From contig OX392538.1 in assembly GCA_947623455.1 (NCBI GenBank), positions 5,952,001 through 6,016,000 on the forward strand: 64,000 bases of DNA, in the 5' to 3' direction. Both the position numbers and the translations under genes were made by a program. The notes under the pieces are model-generated. The model searched no databases. It saw only the letters and a list, made by a program, of their open reading frames with translations, and was not told the DNA's origin. Numbering within the stretch: the stretch's first letter is position 1; each line of letters opens with the position of its first letter. The stretch comes from Mimachlamys varia. Lineage: Eukaryota; Mollusca; Bivalvia; Pectinida; Pectinidae. Shown here piece by piece: positions 39,359 to 51,250 of the stretch.

Positions 39359-40820
39359 TTTTTCTGGAGCTGGCAGCAGGATGTGTCTGACATGTCCAGG
39401 TTTTAATGTGTGTAAGGTGGGATGCTATCTAGTGGAGTAATTACCAGGTTATGGAAAGTATGTGTGGGGATTGCCTGCCTACACCTAGTCACTGTGACAT
39501 GCTCCGTGATCACAGACCCCCGACACATGTCCCATCTCTCTCCAGGAAACTGATACATGAACTGAACCACAAAAGTAGGAATCTCCTACACAACACCTTT
39601 GAAGATGGATTTTATGTTTCAGATGAAATGCATCAAACTAGATAGTCCTTTACTGATAAAAAAAAATAAAGCATTTTTCTACAGATGAAAAAAATCCCAT
39701 TCAATCACCTTTTTGAATTGATGGATATAAAAATCAGGACATTTTTTGAACGCATTTTTGTTGCACAATTAGACTGGTGAGATTTTAATTCCAGTAAGTG
39801 TACCTAGTATAGGTAGTGTTTATCATGTCACGAAGGTTTAGGTGAGTCAGTGGAGTAAGGCCCTATCCCCGCTGCATCTCCGTCAACACTCGGCTGATTC
39901 TCACAATTTAATTTGTTGCCATCTGCTAATGGAGCATTATATCTCCAACCTGTTGGTAAACGTCAGTTAATACGGAAAACCAATCCACGTAAAAACAATG
40001 AAGGGGATGTGATTAGCCTGATAAATGGTAAAATAATCAACCTGTGTGCGCCAAGAGACTGGCACCCAAGTCTAAGATTCAAATAGTCCAGGGTCAAATA
40101 TCAGATTGTGCACACGACCTGGGGAAACTGGTACCCGGAGCACAATTCCAATTCATCAAATATCCTCAAGATTAAAACAGACCACACTTATCGGGCAGTT
40201 CATATCATTTTGTGGATCGACATTTGATTAAAAAACAGCAAAAACTAGAATGATACCTGTTATTTTCCAGGAAGTTATATTTTTTCACAGAAAAAAAAGG
40301 TAATTAATTTTGGTGAAAGTTTAGGCTATTTTGCTTTTCCCCGGGGATATATTTTGTAAATAAGTGTGATACCTGTTTTAGACCTGCATCTCTATATCTT
40401 AACTTCAATAAATATTGTTGCCTAAGGTTTTGTTAATTGTTTATACCTTTTAGCTGTTTAAGTTGTTATACCACATATAGTGCAAGATTGTCATATTGGA
40501 AATTTGAACATTTCCGTTTCTAAAAAATAGCTGCAAATTGTTCACCTCTAATTTTTTAGAAGATATTTGATTATGTTAGTTAGTTATTTCTGGACCATAT
40601 TCTATATGTTTGATGTTAAAATGTGTACGTAATTAGGAGCAAATGTCAAAGTTCTAAACTGGGGTAGCAGAGTAGGTCATATCTGTACATATACAACATA
40701 ACATGTCACCTTAAAATTCCTGTTACCTTGGTTACCAGCAAAGATGGTTACAAGACCAATAATTCCCTTAATACTTCAGCTACATAGTAAAACCAACCCA
40801 GAAAAATAACATGTAACTAA
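39359..40820. other. Unique intron sequence
   Basis: No exon or repeat supported. A short + frame at 39451-39645 has no recognisable content. Confidence 0.5.
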
Positions 40821-40825
40821 CTGAT

Positions 40826-41440
40826 GAATGAAGGAGGACTGTGAAATGACATGATTATTGGCGGCTGGATTAATGAAGGAGGACAATGAGACAACAGGAT
40901 TAGTGGTGGCTGGATTTATTGAAGGTGGAGAGTGAGACAACAGGATTAGTGGTGGCTGGATTAATGAAGGTGGAGAGTGAGACAACAGGATTAGTGGTGG
41001 CTGGATTAATGAAGGTGGACAATGAGACAACAGGATTAGTGGTGGCTGGATTAATGAAGGAGGACAGTGAGACACCAGGATTAGTGTTGGCTGGATTAAT
41101 GAAAGAGGACAGTGAGACAACAGGATTAGCAGAGGCTAGATTAATGAAGGAGGACAATGAGACAACAGGATTAGTGGTGGCTGGATTAATGAAGGTGGAC
41201 AATGAGACAACAGGATTAGTGGTGGCTGGATAATGAAGGAAGACAGTGAGACAACAGGATTAGCGGAGGCTGGATTAATGAAAGTGGACAATGAGACAAC
41301 AGGATTATTGGCGGCTGGATTAATGAAGGAGGACAATGAGACAACAGGATTAGCGGAGGCTGGATTAATGAAGGAGGACAGTGAGACAACAGTATTAGAG
41401 GTGGCTGGATTAATGAATGTGGACAGTGAGAAAAGTCAAA
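40826..41440. repeat. 45-bp minisatellite, about 14 copies
   Basis: Units of GGAGGACAATGAGACAACAG followed by GATTAGTGGTGGCTGGATTAATGAA, 45 bp. Divisible by three, so it gives a 15-residue repeat (MKVDNETTGLVVAGL) on + and frames on -. Not coding. Confidence 0.93.
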
Positions 41441-44400
41441 AGTGATAGGATGACCAGAACTGTGTATTGACGAGCAAATTGAAGCACTTCATTCGCAAGA
41501 TATATTTTTGGCCCTACCAACCTCGAGACAGAGAGCACAGATTTGTTTTACAGAAGCGATAAAAACATATAGGAGAATGGTGCTTTGTCTGTTGCCAGGT
41601 AACGGCCATCATGTAAAATCCGGGGGTCCACATGAGTCAACAGAGCTAGGCAGGATCAAGCTGTCTTCATCAAAGTCGCAAATGTATATCCCTACTGGAG
41701 ATCGACCTCTAGAGACTCCCAAAATGGCGGTGATGACATCACAAACTAGATTACGGAGCTGTAATATATGAGTCTGACAGGGGATAACCAAATAAGTCTG
41801 ATACACTGTCATTGACTGGACAGGAGATAAAAAAAATGGCTCAGAGCTCCAAATGAGCACGAGCCTCAATAATGGCCTGGTCAAGGGAAATCCTTTTTTA
41901 TTGGCCATTCATGTGTCGACTACTTTGCATACAGCTTCATGCATCTAATGGTATATATTTATAACAGTTTTAAACATTATCATCAGGATTTATGAATGTT
42001 TTGTTATTGGTAAAACCTATATTATTACAAAAATCTGTGGAATAGTTTTTTTTTTCATAATATTTTCTGTATGTTTTCTGTTCTGTAAAATCTTTATTTT
42101 AAAAAGTCTCCAGATCATTTCTGAGTTTTTCAATAAGATTTTTCATTCAATTCATTAATCTTTTTACTGTTTGATTGGTAAAATCTCTAAAATGTTTTGT
42201 TAAATCATTGAAATTTAATAACTATTTTCAGTTAATTCAGTGAAATTGGTAATCTGTTCTCTTGTATGCTTAAGTAAATTGCACAATCATTTTAGTAATG
42301 ATAGGTAAAGGAGCTAATATCCCATCATGAAAACATGTCCGCGGTTACCTGGTGTAAAGAGAAGAATCAATTATGCTACCAGGATTAGCTCTGTTGCCAG
42401 GCCCCATACAGGGGACTTTGTCCCCTGGTAATAACATGGAAGCTATTGGAACCACTCTAAAATCATATAGATATACGAGTATTAAACCCCTTAAAGTACC
42501 CTAAAATAGACAATGCATGGTCCTTTTGACCTGGAAATCATATATTACTAGACAAGGATATTAACCTTTCTAATGTTAAGTCTCAAACTATTTAATTCAT
42601 TACGTTTTGTCAGAATATTTTTGATGTGATTGCTTAATTGAAAAAAATGAGCAACACTGTATGTCTTGTTCTCTTAAAATCTCCCAAAACTATGGTGAAA
42701 AAATTGAGTTCTGTCACTTTAACAGAAGAAGAAAAAGAAGAGAGGAAAAAGAAAAAAAATTGAGTTCTGTCACTTTAACGAAAGATGAAGAAGAGGAAAT
42801 TGACAATAGCTGTACCATATATGTGTTTTACCAACTTGAAAGGATATAAAATTTAAGTTTCACTCGTATTATGTTTAAAAACAGATCTTTTCTTTTGTAG
42901 TTTGCCATATGGCAGTGTTACAGTATATGGTAAAAAGCTCCTGCAACAGTGAAACAGAGGTATATCGTAAATCTAATTTGACATTTTACCACCAAACAAT
43001 GCTGAAGGTCAGAAAGAGAATAGTGATTTCTTATCAGTCCCTGGATATCAACTAAACCAGACAGGATTTGATGGTGCTCCCAGGACTAGAGGACTGCTAT
43101 GGAGGTGCTGCTCACACTAACACACAGTGTAGAATAATGTTCAGGTGGAGGCCTCTACCGTCACCATGCTCAACTCCAAATAAACACTTTCCAAGAAACA
43201 GACTGATGAGAAATCTATCTCGACAGCTTCTGAAGGACAAACATCAACGATGATCAAATGTGGACAGTTTCACCAAAGGAACAACTACTTTTAGATCCCT
43301 TAGATCTTAATACAGACGTCTTATTTCATTCCATTGTCAAAATGTATTAGCTACAGGGATATGAATTTAAGATTATAGAATAACATTGAGGGAAATTTTA
43401 GATTTATATTCTCTTTACCCAAGCCAGATCTGGTGGGATATTAGTTTTACTCATTTCAACATCTAAGTCAAGTAAATGTTTGAATGGAATCTTTTCTTTA
43501 TGGGGTTTGGTAACCCACATGTTGGAATGATGAGACAATGGGGACCAAATAATCTAGGATGTAGGAAGCATTTGGTTATCATCTAAGTCACCTCCCCCAG
43601 GGATGTGGAGGAGCATCGTAAGATGTTGAGGACAGGTCACTTTACGGTAGTGTACAACATGCGGGCAGAGCCTACTGGTCAAGTTCACCAGCCCCTATGA
43701 TGCTGCAGGGTTTAGCATGATATAGAGGAAGGGGGCTAAATCTGCAGGATTAAAGATGATAAAGATGGAGAAGGCAGAAAATAATGGAAGAAAATGTAAG
43801 CAGCCTGCATATATGTTGATAGTGAAGGATTAAGCACTGGAAAAGAAGGATTGAAGAAGACAAAGGAATGTTTTTACAGGATGAAATTGTTACTGAAGAA
43901 ACAGAGAAACAGAGGGATTGATATTGATTACATCAAAGAAATATAGAATAACTTAACCTGGTATAGCGTTATGATCATCGAAGAGAATAATACCAAATTA
44001 ATCACATAAAAATATACATCGATATTGAATGTTACATGATATTTTTCTGGTTCAGAGTAAATTTATGTTTGACTTTCCAGGTTTTTTTAAAGTGATATTC
44101 ACACTTGTTTTGTTAACTATTTGTTGTAGTTTTTAGATTTATATAATTGTACAAGAATATCTCGTTGTACTTCTAAAATATGGTATAAACAGAACTGTTA
44201 AAAAGAGTTTCAAACCCAAAAATCAGTTACCTTGTTAATATGTCTATAACGCTGATAATTATCATATTGACAACCAACCAAGAACTGAATCTATTATCCT
44301 GTAGAAAGTACATAAATGCAGATCAACCCTCAGCCATTGGAATAAAAAAGAAAACCAGCTATATATAGCTTCTATAAATTAATTTTCAGAACATAATTGT

Positions 44401-45065
44401 TTCTAAAGTTTCACGGCTTCTTCTTTACCAGAAATTTTTATATGATGCCGTCAGGTTTGAATATTTTGTTCAGATTTGTATGTCTTACAGGGCTAAGATT
44501 TTTTGCGAACTGTTGAAGCTTTAAATTACTCTAACCACATGTAAGGTTTCAAGTTTTAGAGGAACACTACCTTTATATTGAAATATTGTTCACAGCACCA
44601 AAAAAAGCGATTTCCCTCTCTTTTATTGTGGGTATTGAAGTACTTGAGATCCGAGTCTAAAACCTTTATCCCTATGTGTTAGCCGTGCCAGGCTTGATCT
44701 GAGAAACCTTCTAATGACCAGGCTATCTGGCTTTACGGCTGAAACATGTGACAATTGATGATAAGATGGAACCGATGAAGCCTTGCGATAGTGACATTTC
44801 CTCGATGTATTGACGGTTTAATTCTATATGTTTTCTTGTGCATATCACGCACCACAGGTGCACCCTTTAAGTGCAGAAAGTTACTGCATGAACCACACCT
44901 GTAGAGGTTCAATGAAGCATGAACTCAATTTTCACAAATATATCTTTAAGGATATTCTACCATTGCCAAAAAATCGAAACTTAATATTATGCAATGGAAT
45001 TTTTTCCTGGCATTGTAATTTATTACATTTTTCCCAGTGAAATATCGAAAATCATTCATTCTATT

Positions 45066-45126
45066 AAAGTGATATTTTTCACGGGTGAGAAATATGATAT
45101 TTTTCACAAGTGAAAAATATCACTTT
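45066..45126. repeat. Short palindrome with 17-bp perfect arms
   Basis: AAAGTGATATTTTTCAC (45066-45082) and its exact reverse complement GTGAAAAATATCACTTT (45110-45126), with a half-palindromic centre. It is followed by TTTGACCAATCAGAACGCTG. It may be a terminal part of a DNA element. Confidence 0.7.
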
Positions 45127-46161
45127 TTATGATTTGACCAATCAGAACGCTGCTTACAAATGATGTTTGGAAAAATCAAAATATTAGTCCAACTCGTGAA
45201 ATTTATTTGGTATTACTGAAGACACTGTTAGATATCCTCTATATCTTTGATCCGTCATTTTTAAAAAGAAAGCAATATACTGTGGAACTGAAATGAAAGT
45301 ATAGTTCACTCATTCACCACTGAAGACACATTTGAACTCTTCAAAGGCAAAGGTTGTAATAGCGAGATCATTATGAAACTTTAGTGACGAATATGAGTTA
45401 AGATGAAAGAAATAAGAAATGTTCTGATTTTAAAATGCAATGAGGCCAGATAAACTGAGCTACTTGGTTAACAACATAGAGTACCTACATGACCCAGTCC
45501 AATTATAGTTATATCAAAGATTGAAAAATAGAGGTACTGTGAATAGGAAAAACTTAAATGGAACTCTTTTGTGTTTTGGTTGCAGTGAGACTCTTTAAGT
45601 CAAATTGAATGACTGGTAATTATGATTGTCAATGTGTCTAGTATGGTGCTTTTTTCAAAATCAGAACTGTAATTGAACTAAATCAAATGGATTTATTTAA
45701 CTACATGTAGAAGAGTATAGAACTGGCATCAGTAATTTTCAGTGTGACAGCCAGATTGGACCAAAAATCGTTTGTACTTAATTGGGCTCCGAGCTCATCT
45801 GATCTACTGCAGCTAGCACTTCAATCAGATTCCCTAATGAATTCAGCAGGGATGACATGTAACATGAACAGGATCAAAAATGAATGAGATTTTATGTTAT
45901 TTTACAGAGTACAAATAAAACACAGGTACGACAAATGGAGGCCATTATCTTCTCCACTGGTTTTATAGTCCTTCTAATTTATTCATGGCTAAACAACATT
46001 GATCCTGGCCAGTTTGTGCCTGCAGGCTTCTCTGAACATTGATTAAGCTATATGCACAATTCATTAAGGTTTAGTAAATTGTCCTCCAGACCTTGTGGAC
46101 TATATAGTTACCTTGTACACACAGCCCCAACCCTGTACGATGACATCTATAAACAGGCAAT

Positions 46162-46163
46162 CT

Positions 46164-46194
<31 letters not shown>

Positions 46195-46196
46195 GG
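46162..46196. repeat. Poly(T)-poly(G) run
   Basis: Twelve T followed by about 23 G. The run of G could form a quadruplex or mark a sequencing/assembly-sensitive site. Confidence 0.9.
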
Positions 46197-46935
46197 CTGG
46201 TACAGCTGGTAATTTTGCTAACCAATAGCTGGCAGTTGTGCCTCTTGGTAGTTTTCCATACCAATCTCAATAAAAAAAAATAGGTTATTGTCAGTAATCA
46301 AGCCTTAGTGTACCTTTACAGATTAGTACAATATTTGTTGTAATGGTTTTAATAATGGAATGCCCTGGGAATTTCATAAACTTTGGCAGTTGTAATGCTG
46401 AACCTTCCAAATGTCTTAAAAAATTTACTGCTAAAATGAACATCATGAATAGAAGTAGGTATACTTTCCAACCCTCCCTATTAAGGAGGGAGACTCCCGA
46501 TATTGGACCCTAAAATGTTGCATTTTCAACTTTGGAATTTGCTTAACTGTTCCTATTTTTAAAGATCTGATGATTTCATCTGAAAGAAGAGATCAAAAGA
46601 AGCCATTTAAAAGTGTTGTTTTTCCTCTGAATGTACATGTAAACATATGATTTAGGTTTTCAATTCTGAGCACGCGTAATACATGTATCCCCCATGGAAA
46701 TTTTAAAAAGTTGGCAAGTATGAACTGTAGGTATTTACGTTATGCTGAAGTTGGATTGGCTTGGTGTAAGTGAAGTGATAAAAGATCAGGATATAAGATG
46801 CAATGAAGTTGAATGTTAACTCAGATTACTGAATCATTTCATTTTTCTGTTGAGACAGAAATCTTGGTGTTTTAATGTACCTTGAATGTGTTCTAAAATG
46901 GTATTTCTTTCTCCTAGATTCGATAGCATCTTTTA

Positions 46936-47075
46936 TTAGGTCACATAAGCTTTGTCCATGTGACCTATTCTAGCTGATTTCAGTCGATTGTCATGCGTAA
47001 ACTGTTTACATTTTCGGCTTCTCGGATTAAAAACACTATTATTTATGTCAATTTTAGATGTGAATGTTCAAAATT
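46936..47075. mobile_element. Fragment of a dispersed element with a small hairpin head
   Basis: AGGTCACAT...ATGTGACCT forms a 9-bp hairpin, followed by ATTCTAGCTGATTTCAGTCG, TGCGTAAACTGTTTACATTT and TCGGCTTCTC. It resembles a head sequence I recall from common bivalve repeats. It ends within about 80 bp of exon E. Confidence 0.5.
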
Positions 47076-47153
47076 AAAAATGTGGCACAGGAGGTGGATT
47101 CAGGCAAAAGATATTTTCATCATTAAAATCTTTTCACTCTACTTTGTTTACAG

Positions 47154-47339
47154 GAGATGTGGAACCACAAATACCACCAGAACTGCCTGAGACGGAGTTC
47201 TCCCAAGGAAATCTCAATGAAAACTCTAAAGAAGATGAAGAGAAAATAATGGCTGCCATGGAGTCAGAAATGGGGGTTGTCCCAAGTGAGGACAAACGAG
47301 TGATGGGGATACCTGTAGCCGGCTCTCTCATGGCAGAAG
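47154..47339 (+). CDS. PTPRN2: Exon E: acidic linker with dibasic site
   Basis: A 186-nt exon from TTTGTTTACAG to a G|GTAGGC donor, phase 1 at both ends. It encodes an acidic segment (DVEPQIPPELPETEFSQG, later NENSKEDEEKIMAAMESEMG) ending in SEDKRVMGIPVAGSLMAE. DKR here is the third DKR tripeptide in the luminal half and lies shortly before the membrane-proximal domain, about where vertebrate family members are cleaved during granule maturation (inference). A fragment of a dispersed repeat lies in the intron about 90 bp upstream. Confidence 0.85.
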
Positions 47340-47529
47340 GTAGGCAGTATACAGGGTTATTTAGTGAACTGTGACACCTAATGTAGTGAACTTTGACACC
47401 TAAGTAAGTAAACTGTGACACCTAATGTATCGAACATAAGCACCTATTTTATGAACTTTAACATCTTTATTAACATCAAAATCCGTTTTTACTAGAGACA
47501 ACAAAGTTTCAGCTTTTTTATTTAAATAT

Positions 47530-47990
47530 TTTTAGGTCAACTGACCCAAAGGGTCAGGATGACCTATATTCCACCTTCCACCGTCCACTGTGCATAATCT
47601 TTTCATTCAAACAACTTCATCTCAGTAACTGAAAGACCTAGGATGCTGATATTATATAGTAGCATGTTGGGATGAAGGGCTACCACGTTTGTTAAAATGA
47701 ATGACCTTGACTTACTTTCAAGGTCACACTGGGGTAAAATATGCTAAAATTTTCAAGCAACTTCTTCTAAATAACCAAAAGGCCCAGGAAACTAATATTT
47801 GGCCTGTAGCATGCTTGGATGGAGGGCAACCATGTTGGTTCAAATGGATTACCTTCACCCACTTTCAAGGTCACTGTCTAATGTATGAAAAAATCTTTCC
47901 AACAACTTCTTCTCAGTAACTAATAGACCCAGGGTGCTAGTATTATGCATGTAGCAGGCTCTAATCTTACTTGTAATTTTGTTCGTGGAA
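47530..47990. repeat. Dispersed repeat of the GGTCA family in intron E
   Basis: Begins with an AGGTCAACTGACCC / GGGTCAGGATGACCT hairpin (about 47532-47563), then about 2.5 units of about 150 bp with CTTGACTTACTTTCAAGGTC and TAACTAATAGACCCAGGGTG. Same family as 35160-35640. Confidence 0.65.
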
Positions 47991-48746
47991 GGAATGAACA
48001 AATCTAGTTTTTAGAATTTTTTACTGTTTTGGTTAAACAAATGTGCAATAGATTTACACACAATTAGTCTGTTAAAATTGTTTTAAATTTATCAATTGTT
48101 CGTCGGTGAAAATTATCTTGGGTTAAGACTCCCTTTTTCAGTCCAGAAACCTTGATTGAGATCAAGACAACGTTTGAGACTTGGACATTGCCTCAGCTTT
48201 GTGATTGTTGATAGACATTGAAGTTGCTTTCCCTTTGCCTTCCATCAGAATTATTTTAATTTCTGCAAACTGAAGCTTTTAACTCATTCACCCGTGAAGA
48301 CACATGTGAACTTTTCCAATTCAAAAGTTGGAACTGTTCATTATAAACTTTAGAGGTGAAACTCTATGGCCTAGATTTTAACTTTCGTTGTACCTAGAAA
48401 TATTTCTTATTCTTATTACTAGGTCAACTTTAGTTCTAAATTCCCAAAACATTTTTTTCAATTCATGAAACTTATAGTTAGAGACCCTCAAATAAGTCCA
48501 AGAAACCTTTTTTCTTCAATGTTTCTTCAATGTTTTATACTCGTCTCTGCCATATGTCTATATCAAGACTTTTAGTCCCCAAAACTTGTGCTAGACTTTT
48601 AATGGAGGACGATTAAGTTGCCAAACCTCCTTTTACAATAATTTAGAAATTTATCCTGTAGACTAGATATTTTGGGCTATAGATTTAGCTGATAAATTCT
48701 AAAATAACTTCTGAAATGTTTGAGATCTGTATTATTGATTTTTCAG

Positions 48747-48870
48747 CAGACAAGAAGAGTTTGGACTCCCCACAACCAGTAGGTGAACCAGCCCAACAAA
48801 CATCTGCTGACGACCCCAATGTGGAAGATATCGTCAACACTGATTACGCCTTTGTAGAATTCACCCAACA
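48747..48870 (+). CDS. PTPRN2: Exon F: start of membrane-proximal ectodomain, NAGNAG acceptor
   Basis: The exon lies between a tandem acceptor TTTTCAGCAG and a GTGAGT donor (48871). Starting at 48747 gives MAE-A-DKKSL; starting at 48750 gives MAE-DKKSL, so the choice adds or removes one Ala. The segment VEDIVNTDYAFVEFTQ begins the membrane-proximal domain and aligns with the GYIVTD region of vertebrate IA-2 and phogrin. It ends in phase 2. DKK at the start is another dibasic site next to the alternative Ala. Confidence 0.86.
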
Positions 48871-49139
48871 GTGAGTGTCGCAATCAACGGAATAGGCTGC
48901 AATAAAAAACACCCTTTCAATTGGATTGCAATTAATAGTAACTTCTTTGATGACATATTTTTCAATCAATATTTCAAGTATCACAGTAAAAGAATAATTT
49001 GTAACTATATTGCACACATTTTGAAAAGCAAAGACTTTCAAGACAACACAGGAGAAATGCCTTACTTATCTTTGGTGAAATTTCATGTCATAATCCAATA
49101 GTACTTACAATACTTACACAGTGGATGTATGGTATACAA

Positions 49140-49420
49140 TAGTACTGGGCACCTTCAAGGTCACAGGGGTCAAATACATGTATGTTGAGCTTAAATGTTG
49201 AAATGAATTTATTTGATTTGAAAAAGGCCTTATATATCTGGCTGGTGGCTCCCAACATAAAGAACATTTAAAGGTTTGTGAATGAAAAAATTCTTTCAAA
49301 GATACAGGTGTCAAACAAAAATTTCAACATATTTTTTTTTCTGTAATCAAGAGTTTTAGAGTGATGCTATTTGAAGTCACAGATGTGATCAGTGCAGGCC
49401 CAATGGGCCTATTGTTAGCT
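49140..49420. repeat. Dispersed repeat of the GGTCA family in intron F
   Basis: CACCTTCAAGGTCACAGGGG, TCTGGCTGGTGGCTCCCAAC and a closing GTGCAGGCCCAATGGGCCTA TTGTT segment match the elements at 35160 and 47530. One to two diverged units. Confidence 0.6.
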
Positions 49421-49873
49421 TTGTTTTTTGAAAAATTTCATCTTCATGTTCTGTTAAGAATTTGTATTGATACAATTGGTCCTGATTTTGTCTACCTAAA
49501 TTTTGTTAATTCAATATCATAAAGTTTGCTATCAAAAGAAATTAATTGGATTACTCTTTATTTTAACACTTCATACAATGTGAACCTTCTTCACAAATAT
49601 CTATATATCGGACAAGTAATTAAAAAATTCTATTGAATTTCAAAAAGTGCAGTTGTACTGTACATGTTATTATTAATGATATTCATCTATTATAAAATGA
49701 AACAAAGTACAGGAATGTGATAGAATTTTCTAAAAATATTGCAATGATAGATAGATTAAAGCGATCCATTGCGTTGATATGGTGGTGAAGCTGACACAGA
49801 TGCATTATCGATATCACTGTGGGTCTGTATCTGGTGTTTGTACTTGTGTATCAGAACCGTTCTATTGACAATC

Positions 49874-49954
49874 TGTGTTTACCCAGACAAGTCTCGGTAG
49901 CACCCGTCACCCATGTGTTTACCCAGACAAGTCTTGGTAGCATCCGTCACCCAT
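49874..49954. repeat. Two-copy direct repeat of about 43 bp
   Basis: TGTGTTTACCCAGACAAGTC is followed by TCGGTAGCACCCGTCACCCA and repeated almost exactly (CTTGGTAGCATCCG in copy two). Confidence 0.85.
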
Positions 49955-50255
49955 GTAGTCTGGTCGACATGTACAGGCATTTACAGCTGTGATTCAGCTC
50001 TAAATTAACGTATGAAAGACTAAATAAGAATTTTAAATCAACAAAATATAAATTGTTTGTCAAGTTGATGAAATTGACGAGGTTATTACCTTGTTCGGTG
50101 GCCACAGCTATAGTTTACTCATGTGTTTATTTTTAGTATCAATGACCTACTTTCACGAACCCTTTCCTGCGTCAATTTGATAACCGTGGTGGTTTCCAAT
50201 TTAGCTTGTCTTGATGATAGAACTGTTTTACTAAAACAAGCTTGTTTGTTGACAG

Positions 50256-50336
50256 TCTGGACCGAGACACGGCCAGCGGGTTTTTGTCTGCGCTAGAGCA
50301 CATGCTTAACAGCCCCGTACCATTTGACCCAGCAGA
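50256..50336 (+). CDS. PTPRN2: Exon G: membrane-proximal ectodomain
   Basis: An 81-nt exon from TTGTTGACAG to GA|GTGAGT, phase 2 on both sides. The split His codon is followed by LDRDTASGFLSALEHML and then NSPVPFDPAE. It matches the helix of the SEA-like membrane-proximal domain that follows the GYIVTD strand in human family members. The downstream intron is only 334 bp, the shortest in the gene. Confidence 0.88.
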
Positions 50337-50670
50337 GTGAGTATTTAGAGTATAGCTTATAGAGGTGTCCTGGATTTCAAAACCTGAAAATCAAATAAAG
50401 CTGCTGATCTAAAGATATGCAGATTGTTCAGAGTTTAAAAATACTAGATGGTTTTTGGTGGAATAAAAATGATAATGATTAAAAGTTGTGTCTATTTGTT
50501 TGCCTTATCAGTATGTTCTAACCAATGAAAAATAAAAGTGTCTTTATATGACACTTTATATGTGAAATATGTCTTCACTTGAAAATGATTTTAAAACTTT
50601 AAATTATTAAAAATAAAGATCTTTATCTCTGAATTCTTTACAATTAATTTAATGTTTTCTGTGTGTTTAG

Positions 50671-50750
50671 GGACTATGAGAATCGAGTGACGTTTTATGT
50701 CAATGAAGAACTGACTCACATGAATGCTTCCACCGTGGCTCGACTTGTTG
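50671..50750 (+). CDS. PTPRN2: Exon H: membrane-proximal ectodomain strand, last exon in window
   Basis: An 80-nt exon from GTGTGTTTAG to G|GTGAGT. It completes a Glu codon and encodes DYENRVTFYVNEELTHMNAS then TVARLV. The RVTFYVNEE...N..TV pattern lines up with the ALTF/AVTF strand and following residues of the IA-2 and phogrin mature ectodomain. NAS is an N-glycosylation sequon. The exon ends in phase 1, so the next exon must begin by completing a G-x-x codon; no convincing continuation was found before 64000. Confidence 0.87.
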
Positions 50751-51127
50751 GTGAGTACAGAATATACACATATATCTACATTTTCACAATTTTCACCAAT
50801 GAAGTTATTTCCAAATAAAACATTTTAAGATAGAATTTATGTTATTGCTAAGCTATTGATATATGTTGTTATCGTGGCTGTATAGAGGGGATATACAACA
50901 CCAACCAATTAGGTAAGAAAATTAATTCCCGTTTATGCCATCGACCATAGTTATCTCCCCTTCAGGCCTGTCTGCACTATAAGGTCTCAATGGTCCTGTA
51001 AAACGTCCTGGGTAGATCACTTATAACTGAGACATTATAAGTTATACCTGAAGGTAAAGTTGTAGGGCTTCCATATACCATGTACCATCCATATAATCAG
51101 CAGTGTTTGGTTTATGCCTACATATAT

Positions 51128-51250
51128 GGAATAATGTAATTAAAAAACAAATCTGCCCCCACCGGGGTTTGAACTAACGACCCTCAAGTTTTAGTCATGA
51201 CACCCCTTCCGCTTCACTAAAGGGAACTTCCCTCTACCCGAGGCTAGTAA
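51128..51250 (-). mobile_element. tRNA-derived SINE, family 1 (head)
   Basis: On the minus strand, A-box-like TTTAGTGAAGCGGAAGG, then B-box-like AGTTCAAACCCCGG, then GTGGGGGCAGATTTG. On the + strand it runs straight into the 60-bp satellite at CCCGAGGCTAGTAAGGTGAC, so the satellite arose from this element. Confidence 0.72.

Larger units (their letters stand above)
41441..46930. other. Intron D, central part
   Basis: No supportable exon. It includes a 23-bp direct duplication around an AAG-rich spacer (GAGTTCTGTCACTTTAAC at about 42706 and 42762), a small palindrome at 45066-45126, and a T12-G23 run at 46162-46196. Weak frames at 41508-41771, 42661-42849, 43068-43253 and 44828-45040 lack family features. 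Confidence 0.5.
1336..50750 (+). other. PTPRN2: Gene locus (partial): PTPRN/PTPRN2-like receptor-type protein tyrosine phosphatase, ectodomain exons
   Basis: Eight exons joined by consensus GT-AG splice sites make one open frame of 1581 nt (about 527 codons). The order matches the IA-2/phogrin family: Cys-rich RESP18-homology domain, acidic linker, then the membrane-proximal ectodomain. Family members are type I membrane proteins of dense-core secretory vesicles with a cytoplasmic, catalytically weak PTP domain; they act in vesicle biogenesis and regulated hormone or neuropeptide release. Intron phases are 1,1,1,1,1,2,2, with a phase-1 donor after the last exon. The signal-peptide exon (before position 1) and the transmembrane and phosphatase exons (after 64000) are missing. 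Invertebrates usually have one family member, so assignment to PTPRN2 rather than PTPRN is nominal. Confidence 0.88.
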
